Numbered from the stretch's first letter, positions 54,247-64,000 are shown. The stretch is DNA of 64,000 nt from CAVVIO01 sp963748095 (GCA_963748095.1 CAVVIO010000026.1:62001-126000); one strand, 5' to 3'. Notes: generated by a model from the letters alone, not told the origin. A program made the numbers and translations.

Positions 54247-57200
54247 ATGATTGCCAACCTATCCTATCCCCGTATTTTAGTAAAGACTTTTCTGAAAGTG
54301 TTTTTTTTATGCGTTTCGATAAATGCATTCTCAGGTGAATTTGTAGTCATTAACCAGACAATTTCCTGGACCATGAGTTCAGCCAGTGGTTTTTACTTTT
54401 TTCAGAAACCTAGTAGTGCGCCCGCCAATTGGGTATCACCTGATGATTATTTTCACGGGCAGTTCTATACCCGGTATGAAGTTTTGGGTATAGCCACAGG
54501 GGAACCTTTTGGCATTCAGTTTGGTATCTGGCAAAACCAACCCGGAGAAACCTATCTATCGGAGACTATGGAGAATCTTCGCAGTATAACAACAGGAACA
54601 GGTACGATTGTTACCTATAATAGCAGTCCGGTTTCATGGTGGCACAATTATGACGGCGTTGATTTTAGTCGTGTTTACGATTTCAACCGGTTAGGGATCG
54701 TTTTATGGTGTCTCAGCCCTCGTATATTTATTGCTCCGGCCGCTAATTGGGGCGGTGATGCAGAAGTATGGAATACCCGCGACAGATGGTTCCCGTGCAG
54801 CATTAAAGTTACCGTTGTCGCCGTCTCTGCTGGTAGTACATTCTCAGGCTGGCAAAACTATATTCCTACCAAACCGCCGGCTCCAACTTATACTATAAAT
54901 TATCCAACTGAAAAAACAAATCAGACGGTTCCTTCGACTGATGAGTATTCCTATTCAGCTACCATGTCACCGGCATATTCCGGCACAGGCGTTGCCCTGA
55001 CTTTGCTGCCGGGTCAAAATGTTTATTTTAGGACAAAAGCTCAGGGAGATAATCCTGCTTCCGACGTTACCTGTTTAATTGTTCCTGCAAAACCTTCTAC
55101 GCCATCATTTACTATTAATTTTACAACTGAAAAAACGGTTCAAAATATTACATCCGATATAGAATATGCCACCAATGTTTCCTTTACAAGTGCTATAAAC
55201 GGAACAGGAACCCAGGTTATGATAACCCCCGGCCAGAATTTATACTTTCGAAAGAAGGCGACCTCCTCAACTTTTGCTTCGGGTATTTTTCAGATGGAAT
55301 GTGCTTCAAGGCCGGGAAGGCCTACTGTAACTGTTGATTTTATTAATGAAAAGACAAATGAAGTGCTTTCTTCGTCAATTGAATATTCGGCTAATATTTC
55401 GATGTCAGACGTCATCAATTGTTCAAACACGAAAATTAATCTGAATCCGGGTACAGATCTGTATTTCAGGTTGAAAGCGACTGAAAATTCCTTTGCTTCA
55501 TTGATAACCACACTCGACGTACCTGCAAAACCTTCAACGCCATCTTATACTTTTAATTATATATCTGAAAAAACGGTTCAAAATGTCACATCCGATATAG
55601 AATATGCCACCAATGTTTCCTTTACAAGTGCCATAAACGGAACAGGAACGCAGGTTACGGTAACCCCTGGCCAGAATTTATACTTTCGAAAAAAGGCAAC
55701 TTCCTCATCTTTTGCTTCGGGCATTTTTCAGCTGGAGTGTGCTTCAAGGCCGGAAAGTCCTGCAGTAACGGTTGATTTTATTAATGAAAAGACAAATGAA
55801 ATACTTTCTTCGGCAAATGAATATTCGTCTAATATCGCAATGTCAGATGTTATCAACTGCTCCAATGCAAAAATTAATCTGAATCCGGGTACAAATTTGT
55901 ATTTCAGATTGAAAGCAACTGAAAATTCCTTTGCCTCATTGATAACCACGCTCAATGTACCGGCAAGGCCATCGACGCCTGCCATTACTATTAATTATAC
56001 AACTGAAAAAACGGTTCAAAATGTCACATCCGATATAGAATACGCCACCAATGTTTCCTTTACAAGTGCCATAAACGGAACAGGAACGCAGGTTACGGTA
56101 ACCCCCGGCCAGAATTTATACTTTCGAAAAAAGGCAACTTTCTCATCTTTTGTTTCGGGTATTTTTCAGCTGGAGAGCACATCGAGGCCGGGAAGTCCTG
56201 CAGTAACTGTTGATTTTATTAATGAAAAGACAAATGAAGTGCTTTCTTCGGCAATTGAATATTCTGCTAATATTGCGATGTCAGACGTCATCAACTGCTC
56301 AAACGCGAAAATTAATCTGAATCCGGGTACAAATCTGTATTTCAGGTTGAAAGCGACTGAAAATTCCTTTGCTTCATTGATAACCACACTCGACGTACCT
56401 GCAAAACCTACTACGCCATCATATACTTTTAATTTTACAACTGAAAAAACGGTTCAAAATATTACATCTGATATAGAATATGCCACCAATGTTTCCTTTA
56501 CAAGTGCCATAAACGGAACAGGAACGCAGGTTACGGTAACCCCCGGCCAGAATTTATACTTTCGAAAAAAGGCAACCTCCTCATCTTTTGCTTCGGGTAT
56601 TTTTCAGATGGAATGTGCTTCAAGGCCGGGAAGTCCTGCAGTAACTGTTGATTTTATTAATGAAAAGACAAATGAAGTGCTTTCTTCAGCAATTGAATAT
56701 TCTGCTAATATCGCGATGTCAGATGTCATTAACTGCTCAAACGCGAAAATTAAACTGAATCCGGGTACAGATCTGTATTTCAGGATGAAAGCGACTGATA
56801 ATTCCTTTGCTTCATTGATAACCACACTCATTGTTCCGGAAAGACCACCGACGCCAGCCATAACTTTAAATTTTTCTGATGCAACAACCTCAGTTGTTGC
56901 GCCGGCTTTGGAATGGTCAGAAAATTCATCACTTTCACCGGCAACACAAGGAGATGGGAATAGCATTTCCGTAATACCGGGTGTCGATTTGTACTTTAGG
57001 GTGAGGGTTACCTCAAGCTCTTTCAGGTCATTGCCACAACATCTGGAAATCCCCGGGAAACCTTTGCCCCCGGAATATACCATTAATTATATAACTGAAA
57101 CAACTGCTGAATCTATTGCTGAGAATATTGAATATTCAACCTTTTCTGATTTATCCAATGCGTCACTTGGTGAAGGTGATGTAATTACACTCAATGCCGG

Positions 57201-57795
57201 ACAAAATTTATATTTCAGACAGGTGGCCGGAAGTTCATCCTTTAAAAGTGATATATTTGAATTACAGGTTCCTGAAAGGGTTAGTCTTATCTATACTGGC
57301 CTGGACACTATTTATGATGACAGCTTCGAAATGCAGGCTGATTACGTCAATTCCAGTGTGGAATTTAGTCTGGATCATTTGCAGGTGATTAATGGAACTG
57401 CCCGGAATTTGCGTGAGGGTAATTTCTTTGATATTTACCCGACATCAGAAGGTCCGGTTAATATTAATATTAACGCTAATACGATTACCGGTGGCAGCTT
57501 TGCATCTAATGAAGTAGTTGTTTATTACCATGCTCCAACATTGGTTCCTAACCTTAAATCGAGTGAATATTTTAAAGTGTATCCGAACCCCAGTAATGGG
57601 TTTTTACATATTCTTACGGAACCTGAAAAATCGTTCACCGTTGAATTAATTTCATGTGAGGGAAAAATACTAAAAAATCGTTTCCGGGGAACTGGATTTC
57701 TGGATTTAAATCTGAGTGATTTAGAAAAAGGAATATACTTTTTAAAGATGTATACTGATAAAAATGTAAGTATTCAGAAACTGATTCTTGAATAA
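54247..57795 (+). CDS. T9SS-exported surface protein with eleven ~73-aa beta repeats
   Basis: 1182 aa. Signal peptide (about 1-28, ending NAFSG), then a unique N-terminal domain (~30-205) rich in Trp and aromatics (WTMSSASGFYFFQKPSSAPA, WWHNYDGVDFSRVYDFNRLG) that I cannot assign. Eleven repeats of about 73 aa follow (~210-1015), each with a Pro-rich link, EKT-type strand, IEYA-type block and a closing PGQNLYFRKKATSSSFAS-like block. Repeats 2-9 alternate two types, A and B, in four 146-aa pairs. Residues ~1105-1182 are a type IX sorting domain (VYPNPSNGFLHI, LDLNLSDLEKGIYFLKMYTD), so the protein is secreted through T9SS and anchored or released. A role in adhesion or glycan binding is inferred. 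No neighbours share its strand. Confidence 0.88.
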   Translation: MIANLSYPRILVKTFLKVFFLCVSINAFSGEFVVINQTISWTMSSASGFYFFQKPSSAPANWVSPDDYFHGQFYTRYEVLGIATGEPFGIQFGIWQNQPGETYLSETMENLRSITTGTGTIVTYNSSPVSWWHNYDGVDFSRVYDFNRLGIVLWCLSPRIFIAPAANWGGDAEVWNTRDRWFPCSIKVTVVAVSAGSTFSGWQNYIPTKPPAPTYTINYPTEKTNQTVPSTDEYSYSATMSPAYSGTGVALTLLPGQNVYFRTKAQGDNPASDVTCLIVPAKPSTPSFTINFTTEKTVQNITSDIEYATNVSFTSAINGTGTQVMITPGQNLYFRKKATSSTFASGIFQMECASRPGRPTVTVDFINEKTNEVLSSSIEYSANISMSDVINCSNTKINLNPGTDLYFRLKATENSFASLITTLDVPAKPSTPSYTFNYISEKTVQNVTSDIEYATNVSFTSAINGTGTQVTVTPGQNLYFRKKATSSSFASGIFQLECASRPESPAVTVDFINEKTNEILSSANEYSSNIAMSDVINCSNAKINLNPGTNLYFRLKATENSFASLITTLNVPARPSTPAITINYTTEKTVQNVTSDIEYATNVSFTSAINGTGTQVTVTPGQNLYFRKKATFSSFVSGIFQLESTSRPGSPAVTVDFINEKTNEVLSSAIEYSANIAMSDVINCSNAKINLNPGTNLYFRLKATENSFASLITTLDVPAKPTTPSYTFNFTTEKTVQNITSDIEYATNVSFTSAINGTGTQVTVTPGQNLYFRKKATSSSFASGIFQMECASRPGSPAVTVDFINEKTNEVLSSAIEYSANIAMSDVINCSNAKIKLNPGTDLYFRMKATDNSFASLITTLIVPERPPTPAITLNFSDATTSVVAPALEWSENSSLSPATQGDGNSISVIPGVDLYFRVRVTSSSFRSLPQHLEIPGKPLPPEYTINYITETTAESIAENIEYSTFSDLSNASLGEGDVITLNAGQNLYFRQVAGSSSFKSDIFELQVPERVSLIYTGLDTIYDDSFEMQADYVNSSVEFSLDHLQVINGTARNLREGNFFDIYPTSEGPVNININANTITGGSFASNEVVVYYHAPTLVPNLKSSEYFKVYPNPSNGFLHILTEPEKSFTVELISCEGKILKNRFRGTGFLDLNLSDLEKGIYFLKMYTDKNVSIQKLILE
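55111..56862 (+). repeat. Four tandem 438-bp units inside the T9SS protein gene
   Basis: Unit starts at 55111, 55549, 55987 and 56425, exactly 438 bp (146 codons) apart; the fifth position (56863) begins a diverged repeat. Long stretches are identical between units by eye, for example ataaacggaacaggaac and gaaaattcctttgc. The in-phase length keeps the frame, and such units can expand or contract by recombination. Confidence 0.9.
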
Positions 57796-58096
57796 ATATT
57801 TTCCCAAAGTAAAGCTGGCAAAAAATTCTAAATAGATAACACAAAATAACAATATAACAATTTTAAGTGCTTACCCTCAAATGTCACTATTATGTGCGTT
57901 TGAAATTTTTGTCCACTTTCATTGCTCATGAACCTTCCCCTTGTTTTCTCCAACTTCCCATTATCATATATAATCTAAATATAAAAGATATTCAGGGGAA
58001 AAGCATTTTTTTGCCGGAAGCTTTAAGGCTGGATACAATTTCAGTTAATACTGTGTGAAATCGTAACTAGACCTGCTTTAGTTGGCAGACAGGAAT
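57796..58096. other. Intergenic region between convergent genes
   Basis: 301 bp between the T9SS repeat gene and the surface-protein gene that converges on it. I see no strong terminator, ORF or repeat. Confidence 0.5.
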
Positions 58097-59137
58097 TTAT
58101 TTTTTCGGTATCTGCCGGCTCATATAGGAACTCACGGAATTATTCCACATATCGTAATTATTGTTCCTTTTAGTATTCAGTGATTTATTTATTGTGTTGA
58201 ATTTATTTACACCCTTATTGTAATTGGTAACAGCCTGATTATATTTATTTACTTCCTCTTTGGTGAGTAGCATCCTGTCTTTCGATTGATACATGGCGAC
58301 CATTTTGTTATATTCATCGGTTGTCTGAAGAAAGTCAGTAATAATGGGGATTTTGTTCTCTGCTTCATCTTTGTAAAACATCAGCATTCTTTTGCAGGAA
58401 GAATTTATCGAATTGTCTCCTTTGAAATGGCCGATGTCCGCCAGTTTTTTAATTCCTTCATCCGAAACACCTGATAAGGCGTTCCTGTTTTGTTCTATTG
58501 AATTGATGTCATTCTTTTTTAAAGCGTCCATTAAGTAAAATTCTTGTTTATATGCTTTGAAAAAGACAAGGTATACCTGATTATAATATTTCAGTGCAGC
58601 GGATGATATTTCGAGCTTTTTACTGATATCATCCGTGTTCTCAATCAATGTAACACCGTTTTTTTTGGCGAAAGCTCTATACATCGTATCCATTCTGTCA
58701 GAAGCAAAATCCAGTTTATCGTTCGCCAGTTCCTGAGCCGTTAAATAGGCTTCCATTAAGTCATAGGATTGTTCTGCAACTTCTTCCATATCTATTATTT
58801 TATCGAAATCGTTATTCAGAACATTGAAGTTCAATGTCAGAAAAGTGACAACAGAATCCCTCAAGCTGTAATCTTTATTAAAAGCGGGCATTCTTTTCAC
58901 GTCATGCATCGCTTTATCAATGGTTTTTAATAGAACTATTCTGTTCTTTTCGACTTTTCTCGCGCTTCTGCTGTGAGCCATTGAGGAAGTATAATCCCAC
59001 ATTTCTTTCCGGATATTTTCATACTGGTTGCCGATCAGTCGCATGTACGATGAAGCGTCACTTGCATTTTGTGCCGTTGAAAATATTGAAATACCTGTCA
59101 GGAAAAGTACGGATAGCAAAAACATTTTTGTATTCAT
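58097..59137 (-). CDS. Secreted helical protein, LIC11966-like surface protein family
   Basis: 346 aa. The signal peptide ends IFSTAQ near residue 22. The rest is almost all helical, with HSRSARKVEKNRI, MPAFNKDYSLRDSVV and KIIDMEEVAEQSYDLMEAYL, which I associate with the LIC11966-type surface proteins of Leptospira and Bacteroidota; this naming is from memory of motifs. Function is unknown. Its ATG overlaps the stop of the S41 protease gene by 4 bp, so the two are translationally coupled. It could be a substrate, adaptor or inhibitor of the protease. Confidence 0.65.
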   Translation of the reverse strand: MNTKMFLLSVLFLTGISIFSTAQNASDASSYMRLIGNQYENIRKEMWDYTSSMAHSRSARKVEKNRIVLLKTIDKAMHDVKRMPAFNKDYSLRDSVVTFLTLNFNVLNNDFDKIIDMEEVAEQSYDLMEAYLTAQELANDKLDFASDRMDTMYRAFAKKNGVTLIENTDDISKKLEISSAALKYYNQVYLVFFKAYKQEFYLMDALKKNDINSIEQNRNALSGVSDEGIKKLADIGHFKGDNSINSSCKRMLMFYKDEAENKIPIITDFLQTTDEYNKMVAMYQSKDRMLLTKEEVNKYNQAVTNYNKGVNKFNTINKSLNTKRNNNYDMWNNSVSSYMSRQIPKK

Positions 59138-61194
59138 TGGTCATTTATTTTAAGGGTTTTATAATCATTCAGGATATTATAAACTTCTTCTATATATGGA
59201 TCGGTTATTACTGATTCCGAAATCTGATTAAGTATATCGGAATAGTATTTATACAATTGCATCATTTCCTTATCATTTTCCAGATAGTTGATAGTATAGT
59301 TGGGTGAAGGATTTTTTTTCAACGAACCGATTTCATCATATATAGTTTCATAGATCTTCATAAATGAATAATATGGTTTCAGATTCAGGGGTACAAAGTT
59401 TGTTGTTTTGCCGGAGGAATTTATAATACTGTCAATTCTGCAGATTTCTCTGAATTTATCATTTTTCGCAATCCGTTCTTCCGATAGAGTTTTTAATTTT
59501 TCTATTGGTATCGGGTTTAATGGAGTGTAATAGGTTTTCTTACTTACCGATTCTGCTGCAACCGATATTCCTTTTTCTGAAGGATATCCTAATGCCGAAT
59601 AACTTATAGCCGGTAATATGATATCAGGAACCACACCTTTATGACCGTATGACTTACCTGTAACCCTGTAATAATTGGTGGTGGTAACTTTTAAGACGTC
59701 TTTGTTTTCCGAATCTACAGGTATTAGCGATTGCCCCGTGGCTTTACCGTAACTGGTATCTCCTATCACGATAGCCCTGTTGTAGTCCTGCAATACAGCG
59801 GCTACCATTTCAGATGCAGAAGCACTATTTTTATTTATTAGTATTGCTAACGGTCCCGTATACATGGTTCCTCTGTTGAAATCTTTGATGGAATAAATTT
59901 CTTTTTTGGAATTCTGGCCTATTGATAAGGTACCAAAATCGATAAAAATTCCTGCCAGATCAATAGCTTCAGTGATTGCACCTCCACCATTGTTTCTCAG
60001 ATCGATGATCAGGGATTCAATATTTTCCTTTTTGAGTTTGTAGATGGCTTTTCCAACATCCTGCGCACATCCTGAGGAATTGCCAGAGTCCCATGTGGTA
60101 TAAAACGCAGGTAGAAGAATATAACCGGTTTTATGTTTCCCGTTTAAAACCAGTGCCTGAACCGAATTTTCAATTTGTTCCGTATTCTCCCGTTGCAGGG
60201 TAATTTCTTTTTGTGTTCCGGAATTATCCGATAAGGTTACAATTAGTTTGCCGGATGTTTCATTTGCCAGGTAATCAACTATATCTTCTAACTGAACATC
60301 TTTTATTATAAGGGGATCCGCACTTCCGGCTTGTAATTTCAGAACTTCATCTCCTGTATTGATCCTGCCGGTCCTCCATGCATAACTTCCCGGAATGACC
60401 GATGAGATGATTAATTTACCGGTTTTATTTTGTTCCAATTCAATACCAAATGACTGTGCAAAGGTCGACAATTGTTCCCTGAATTCACGAAATGTTTCTT
60501 CAGAGAAAGAATAGCTGTAAGGATCGAACTGGATCAGCAGGCTGTTGACGTATGCGTCATATACATTCTGTTCAATACCGGGTTGAGTATTGAGAATGTA
60601 TTGTATCTGTTTTTCTTCCCTTTCGATAATATTCTGTTTTATGGAACCGGTCAGACTATCCAATTTGTTTTGCAATTGTTTAAATGAACCGGGTACTGAA
60701 TTAAAATCAGTAATTTCCTGCAGCATGTAAAACTTAATTAAAGATTCCCACCGGCTTTCTTTGGATCTCAGGTATATATTCTTATCAAAGGATTGTCCGA
60801 TATAAAAGGAGTCTTTTTTACTGAAATCAAAAGGAACGTTTTTTAACTTTTCCAGTATTGGTAATGAGTTTTTAAGATTGTCCGTATACCGTTTAAGTAG
60901 TATATCATTATTCTCACAATATGAATTATTCATATTATTCTTCAATGATTCACCTAGCCGTTCAAATGTTTTAATATCATCATAATTAAACAATACATAC
61001 TTCGGATCAAGCGTGCTGATCAACTTATTAATAAAATCTTCCTCATTGATTTTTTCTGCAACTATGGGTGAAATGCTGTTGTCATTGAAGATCTGAATAG
61101 TTTTTGTAAACTTTTTACAATAATTATTCGTCCCTTGTGAATAGCAGCACAAAACTGAGCAAACGAGAGCTATTATGAGACTATATTTTTTCAT
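59134..61194 (-). CDS. S41 family tail-specific-type protease
   Basis: 686 aa. The signal peptide has the sequence LVCSVLCCYSQG, possibly a lipoprotein. An N-terminal helical region (~25-230) with DPKYVLFNYDDIK resembles the Prc/Tsp N-terminus. A PDZ domain (~245-335) has SVIPGSYAWRTGRINTGDEV. The S41 catalytic domain (~345-560) has GYILLPAFY, SLIIDLRNNGGGAI, the Ser motif NSASASEM near residue 455 and the Lys in TSYGKATGQ 25 residues further, the Ser-Lys dyad spacing of Tsp. It is periplasmic, degrading proteins by their C-termini. It starts an operon with the 58097 gene. Residues ~575-686 form a helical tail of unknown role. The catalytic residues are intact. Confidence 0.88.
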   Translation of the reverse strand: MKKYSLIIALVCSVLCCYSQGTNNYCKKFTKTIQIFNDNSISPIVAEKINEEDFINKLISTLDPKYVLFNYDDIKTFERLGESLKNNMNNSYCENNDILLKRYTDNLKNSLPILEKLKNVPFDFSKKDSFYIGQSFDKNIYLRSKESRWESLIKFYMLQEITDFNSVPGSFKQLQNKLDSLTGSIKQNIIEREEKQIQYILNTQPGIEQNVYDAYVNSLLIQFDPYSYSFSEETFREFREQLSTFAQSFGIELEQNKTGKLIISSVIPGSYAWRTGRINTGDEVLKLQAGSADPLIIKDVQLEDIVDYLANETSGKLIVTLSDNSGTQKEITLQRENTEQIENSVQALVLNGKHKTGYILLPAFYTTWDSGNSSGCAQDVGKAIYKLKKENIESLIIDLRNNGGGAITEAIDLAGIFIDFGTLSIGQNSKKEIYSIKDFNRGTMYTGPLAILINKNSASASEMVAAVLQDYNRAIVIGDTSYGKATGQSLIPVDSENKDVLKVTTTNYYRVTGKSYGHKGVVPDIILPAISYSALGYPSEKGISVAAESVSKKTYYTPLNPIPIEKLKTLSEERIAKNDKFREICRIDSIINSSGKTTNFVPLNLKPYYSFMKIYETIYDEIGSLKKNPSPNYTINYLENDKEMMQLYKYYSDILNQISESVITDPYIEEVYNILNDYKTLKINDQ

Positions 61195-61877
61195 GCATTA
61201 TTTTTAACCAAATGAACAGTATCCGGAGTTAATCTTTAGACTTATTATTACTCCGGCAAATCATCGTTCCGGTGTTAGTATATAAAATTTTAAATTTACC
61301 CGGTTCAACTTTTATATTCACTTGTATACAACGTTTATTGATACGTATTATACTTTACCTTTACTCCAAATTTGGGAGTATAGATGCACATATTACTTAA
61401 ATAGTGTATTTGTTTTTAGTTTAATATTCATTTAGTGGCATTTCATAAGAAATGGTTACTATTTTCCACAATTCCATCTACTTAGCCAAATTGCTACTAT
61501 CTGCCATTGTGCTGAGTAACAACTGACAAAAACTTTAACAAAATAAAGGATTCTTTTGAAATATCAAAATTTCAGAACCACTTATTTCCGGTTATATTTT
61601 ATTTAATCTCATAGCATTAAAAAATAGTCTTTCTGAATAATGTGATTTTAAAAATGATGGGCACAGGTATTAAAATCTCAAATTATTTTTCTGGAATTTA
61701 ACAGGTTATTATTTGAATTTGAGAAATAGATGACCATTGGAATGATCCTCTGTAATAATTAAGGGCTGGTAATCACGAATTAGATCATAATATTTAAAAA
61801 TGTAAATTGTGTAGCAGTTAATTTTTATTTCGGATCAATTTTCTTACATTTATTTACAACCTAAAAAATCTAATCTG
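61195..61877. other. Intergenic region between divergent S41 and histidine kinase genes
   Basis: 683 bp, AT-rich, no ORF. An imperfect inverted repeat gtatacaacgt (61324-61334) / acgtattatac (61343-61353) is present, with 9 of 11 matches; it could be an operator. I see nothing else. Confidence 0.5.
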
Positions 61878-64000
61878 ATGGAAAGTGATGACATAACTCT
61901 TGAGGCAGATTCCTTTAGTTTGGTTAAATCGAAGATCTTAAATGAAATCTATCTGGTATTTGGAATTTTGAGTGTGCCTCTTTTGGGAATTTCTCTTAGC
62001 CGAATTGCTATAACAGGATGGGAGTGGATCTATTTTTACCAAATAATTGTTTTTATGTTGATTTTAGGCACTACTTTATTCCGTTGGCAGATATCTTATA
62101 ATATAAAAATTGCACTGTTGAACTTTGTCTTAATCACAATTGCATGTGTAGGTTTATATATATTCGGATACCTGGGACATGGCAAATATTTTTTTATTGT
62201 TGCAATTATATTAAGCGGTTTATTTGTAGGACGAAAGCAGGCATATTATTTAATTGGGTTATCATCCGTATTCATTCTTATATTTGCTTTGCTGTATTCA
62301 GGTGGTTATCTACATTACGATTTTAATATAGATAATTATATTAGCCGTATGTCGGTGTGGATAGAGTTTATAATTCTTTTAATTGCGATTTCACTTGGTT
62401 TATTAATTATAATTAACAAATTTATCGATCATTTTATCCATTCTGAAAAACAGCTCAGGGAAAAGCAAAAATTAATTGAAGAACGTGAGTTGAATTACCG
62501 TTCCATATTTAATGCAACCAATGAAGCCATATTCATTCATTCGGCAGAAAACGGGAAAGTAGTGGATGTTAATGAACAAGCTCTGAGAATGTTTAATTGT
62601 AATCGGGAGGACTTAATAGGAAAAAATATCGAAAAATTCAGTTCTGATATTCCCCCTTACACCGGAAAGCATGCATCTGAGAAAATTAACAAAGCATACA
62701 GGGAAGGTGTGCAGACATTCGAATGGCATTCCAGAAAGGCAACAGGGGAACTTTTCTGGACGGAAGTTTCTTTGCGGTTTTCCAATATTGGAGGAAAAGA
62801 AGAAATTATAGCTGTTATTCGCGATATTTCTGACAGAAAACAAGCTGAAAAAGCTTTAAAAGAAAGTGAGGAACGATTCCGTTTGTTAATTGAAAACATC
62901 CCCGCAGTAACATGGATTACCAGTGAAGATGAAAAAACCATATATATTAGTCCCAATGTAGAGAAAGTGTATGGATTTACTCCGGAAGAGATATCAAAAG
63001 AGGGACCTGATTTGTGGTTTAACAGGATTCATAAAGAGGATGTGGAAAGGGTGAGAAATGTATATCGTAAACTTTTTACAAAAGACAATGATTATAATCT
63101 TGAATACAGAATTCAAAGAAAGGACGGGAATTGGATATGGTTACGTGACCGTGCCAATGTTTTTCATGAGCATGAGGGTGTTCTTTATGCCTATGGAGTT
63201 TTTTCAGATATTACGGCTAATAAGGAAGCTGAGATTGAACTGATACAAAAACATCAGGAATTAAAGGCAGCCGAAGAAGAAATTAGGGCATCGCTCGAAA
63301 ATCAGGAAGATATAAACTCTCAGTTAGAAGAAAAAAATGAATCATTAATGCTGGCATTTGAAAAAATAGAGGAGAGTGAAATAAAATACCATACCCTTTT
63401 TGATAATGCCAACGATGCTATTTTTATCATGAAAGAAAACAGATTTATAGAGTTCAATGAGAAAACACTGGAGATATATAATGTAAAACCTTCCAATATT
63501 ATTCATCATACACCCCTGGATTTCAGTCCTGATTTTCAGCCAGATGGTGACAAATCCGAGACTATTGCTTTCGAAAAAATTCAAAATGCCCTTGAGGGCA
63601 AACCACAGTTTTTCGAATGGAAACATAAAAAAGGAACAGGTGAATTATTCGATGCGGAAGTGAGTCTGAATGCCATTGAAATTAATAACGAAAAATTTTT
63701 ACAGGCAATTGTAAGGGATATTACAGAACGAAAACAGTTACAGCAGAAAATTATGCAAACCATCATTCAGACGGAAGAAAAGGAAAGATCAAGATTTGCA
63801 AAAGAAATTCATGATGGCCTTGGCCCTATACTTTCCACTGTAAAACTATATTATCAATGGCTATCAGAAGCCACCGACAATAAAAAAAAGAAAATAATAA
63901 CTGAAAAGGGAATAAATAATATCGAAGAAGCGATAACAACAATACGTGAAATATCAAATAACCTGAGTCCTCATATTTTAATTAACTTCGGGTTGAGCGA
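61878..64000 (+). CDS. Membrane PAS sensor histidine kinase, HisKA_3 type (C-terminus outside window)
   Basis: 707 codons are visible from ATG 61878, with no stop before the window ends. Six hydrophobic helices (about residues 25-185) form the sensor membrane domain. Three PAS domains follow at ~205-320 (YRSIFNATNEAIFIH), ~328-455 (RFRLLIENIPAVTWI with PAC block YNLEYRIQRKDGNWIWLRDR) and ~500-625 (YHTLFDNANDAIFIM), with a coiled coil at ~455-498. The HisKA_3 dimerisation helix has EEKERSRFAKEIHDGLGPIL, with phospho-acceptor His645. The ATPase domain lies outside the window. NarL/LuxR-type response regulators usually partner HisKA_3 kinases; none is seen here and one may lie just downstream. 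Confidence 0.9.
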   Translation, partial: MESDDITLEADSFSLVKSKILNEIYLVFGILSVPLLGISLSRIAITGWEWIYFYQIIVFMLILGTTLFRWQISYNIKIALLNFVLITIACVGLYIFGYLGHGKYFFIVAIILSGLFVGRKQAYYLIGLSSVFILIFALLYSGGYLHYDFNIDNYISRMSVWIEFIILLIAISLGLLIIINKFIDHFIHSEKQLREKQKLIEERELNYRSIFNATNEAIFIHSAENGKVVDVNEQALRMFNCNREDLIGKNIEKFSSDIPPYTGKHASEKINKAYREGVQTFEWHSRKATGELFWTEVSLRFSNIGGKEEIIAVIRDISDRKQAEKALKESEERFRLLIENIPAVTWITSEDEKTIYISPNVEKVYGFTPEEISKEGPDLWFNRIHKEDVERVRNVYRKLFTKDNDYNLEYRIQRKDGNWIWLRDRANVFHEHEGVLYAYGVFSDITANKEAEIELIQKHQELKAAEEEIRASLENQEDINSQLEEKNESLMLAFEKIEESEIKYHTLFDNANDAIFIMKENRFIEFNEKTLEIYNVKPSNIIHHTPLDFSPDFQPDGDKSETIAFEKIQNALEGKPQFFEWKHKKGTGELFDAEVSLNAIEINNEKFLQAIVRDITERKQLQQKIMQTIIQTEEKERSRFAKEIHDGLGPILSTVKLYYQWLSEATDNKKKKIITEKGINNIEEAITTIREISNNLSPHILINFGLS

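Noticed and set aside
55290..57083. Minus-strand ORFs repeating every 438 bp
   Set aside because: Antisense shadows of the tandem repeats in the T9SS protein gene.
54247..57795. CRISPR-like array in the repeated region
   Set aside because: Repeats are long, coding, in frame and have no unique spacers.

Overview
The window is a chromosome segment of a Bacteroidota bacterium. The evidence is a low-GC genome, a SusC/SusD pair, a periplasmic-sensor/HTH regulator of the SusR kind, LytTR membrane regulators, DUF3857 transglutaminase-like proteins, BlaI/BlaR1-type pairs, a type IX secretion C-terminal domain, AT-rich leaders without clear Shine-Dalgarno sequences, and a TAnnTTTG promoter element. 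A free-living Marinilabiliales/Prolixibacteraceae-like lineage fits, but this placement is by impression only. I see no rRNA, tRNA, CRISPR array, insertion sequence or prophage.

Layout. 0-3.1 kb: minus-strand lipid-type operon (lipocalin, DUF2177, a FakA/FakB-like fusion, DUF1295). 3.6-5.5 kb: four-domain fasciclin lipoprotein. 5.8-8.6 kb: small ExbB-like membrane protein, a broken LytTR regulator and a broken SGNH esterase. 8.9-27.4 kb: polysaccharide utilisation locus with a beta-helix protein, SusC (frameshifted), SusD, two GH144 endo-beta-1,2-glucanase-type lipoproteins around a LamG lipoprotein, a GH3 beta-glucosidase, a propeller/HTH sensor-regulator and, on the other strand, a second GH3 (frameshifted). 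The combination points to beta-1,2-glucan as substrate. 27.6-28.9 kb: SDR and thiamine-binding-type protein. 29.1-32.05 kb: tight minus-strand operon of an RRM protein, a cold-shock protein, a nitronate monooxygenase, a divergent RpoD-like sigma factor and a basic cold-shock-domain protein. 32.4-36.2 kb: fatty acid desaturase, cobalamin-type radical SAM protein, LytTR membrane regulator. 36.4-38.5 kb and 46.7-48.5 kb: two BlaI/M56 modules, one M56 protein carrying a TonB-type tail and the other an M23 peptidase; 16-bp dyads spaced exactly 20 bp lie upstream of both. Between them are a GH29 fucosidase (frameshifted), a TMEM175-like channel, an outer-membrane barrel, a small lipoprotein and two DUF3857 proteins, one of them lacking catalytic residues. 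48.7-53.6 kb: NimA-GNAT fusion, alpha/beta hydrolase and envelope proteins. 54.2-57.8 kb: T9SS-exported protein with eleven ~73-aa repeats, eight of them in four 438-bp tandem units. 58.1-61.2 kb: S41 protease and a surface protein. 61.9 kb to the end: PAS histidine kinase cut by the window edge.

Five genes (LytTR, SGNH, SusC, GH3, GH29) are interrupted by small indels, most of them in short homopolymers; all are carbohydrate genes or lie next to them. Either these reads carry indel errors or the glycan loci are decaying. The two most original-looking systems are the RRM/CSD/NMO/sigma/CSD operon and the phased BlaI boxes controlling two M56 fusion proteins.
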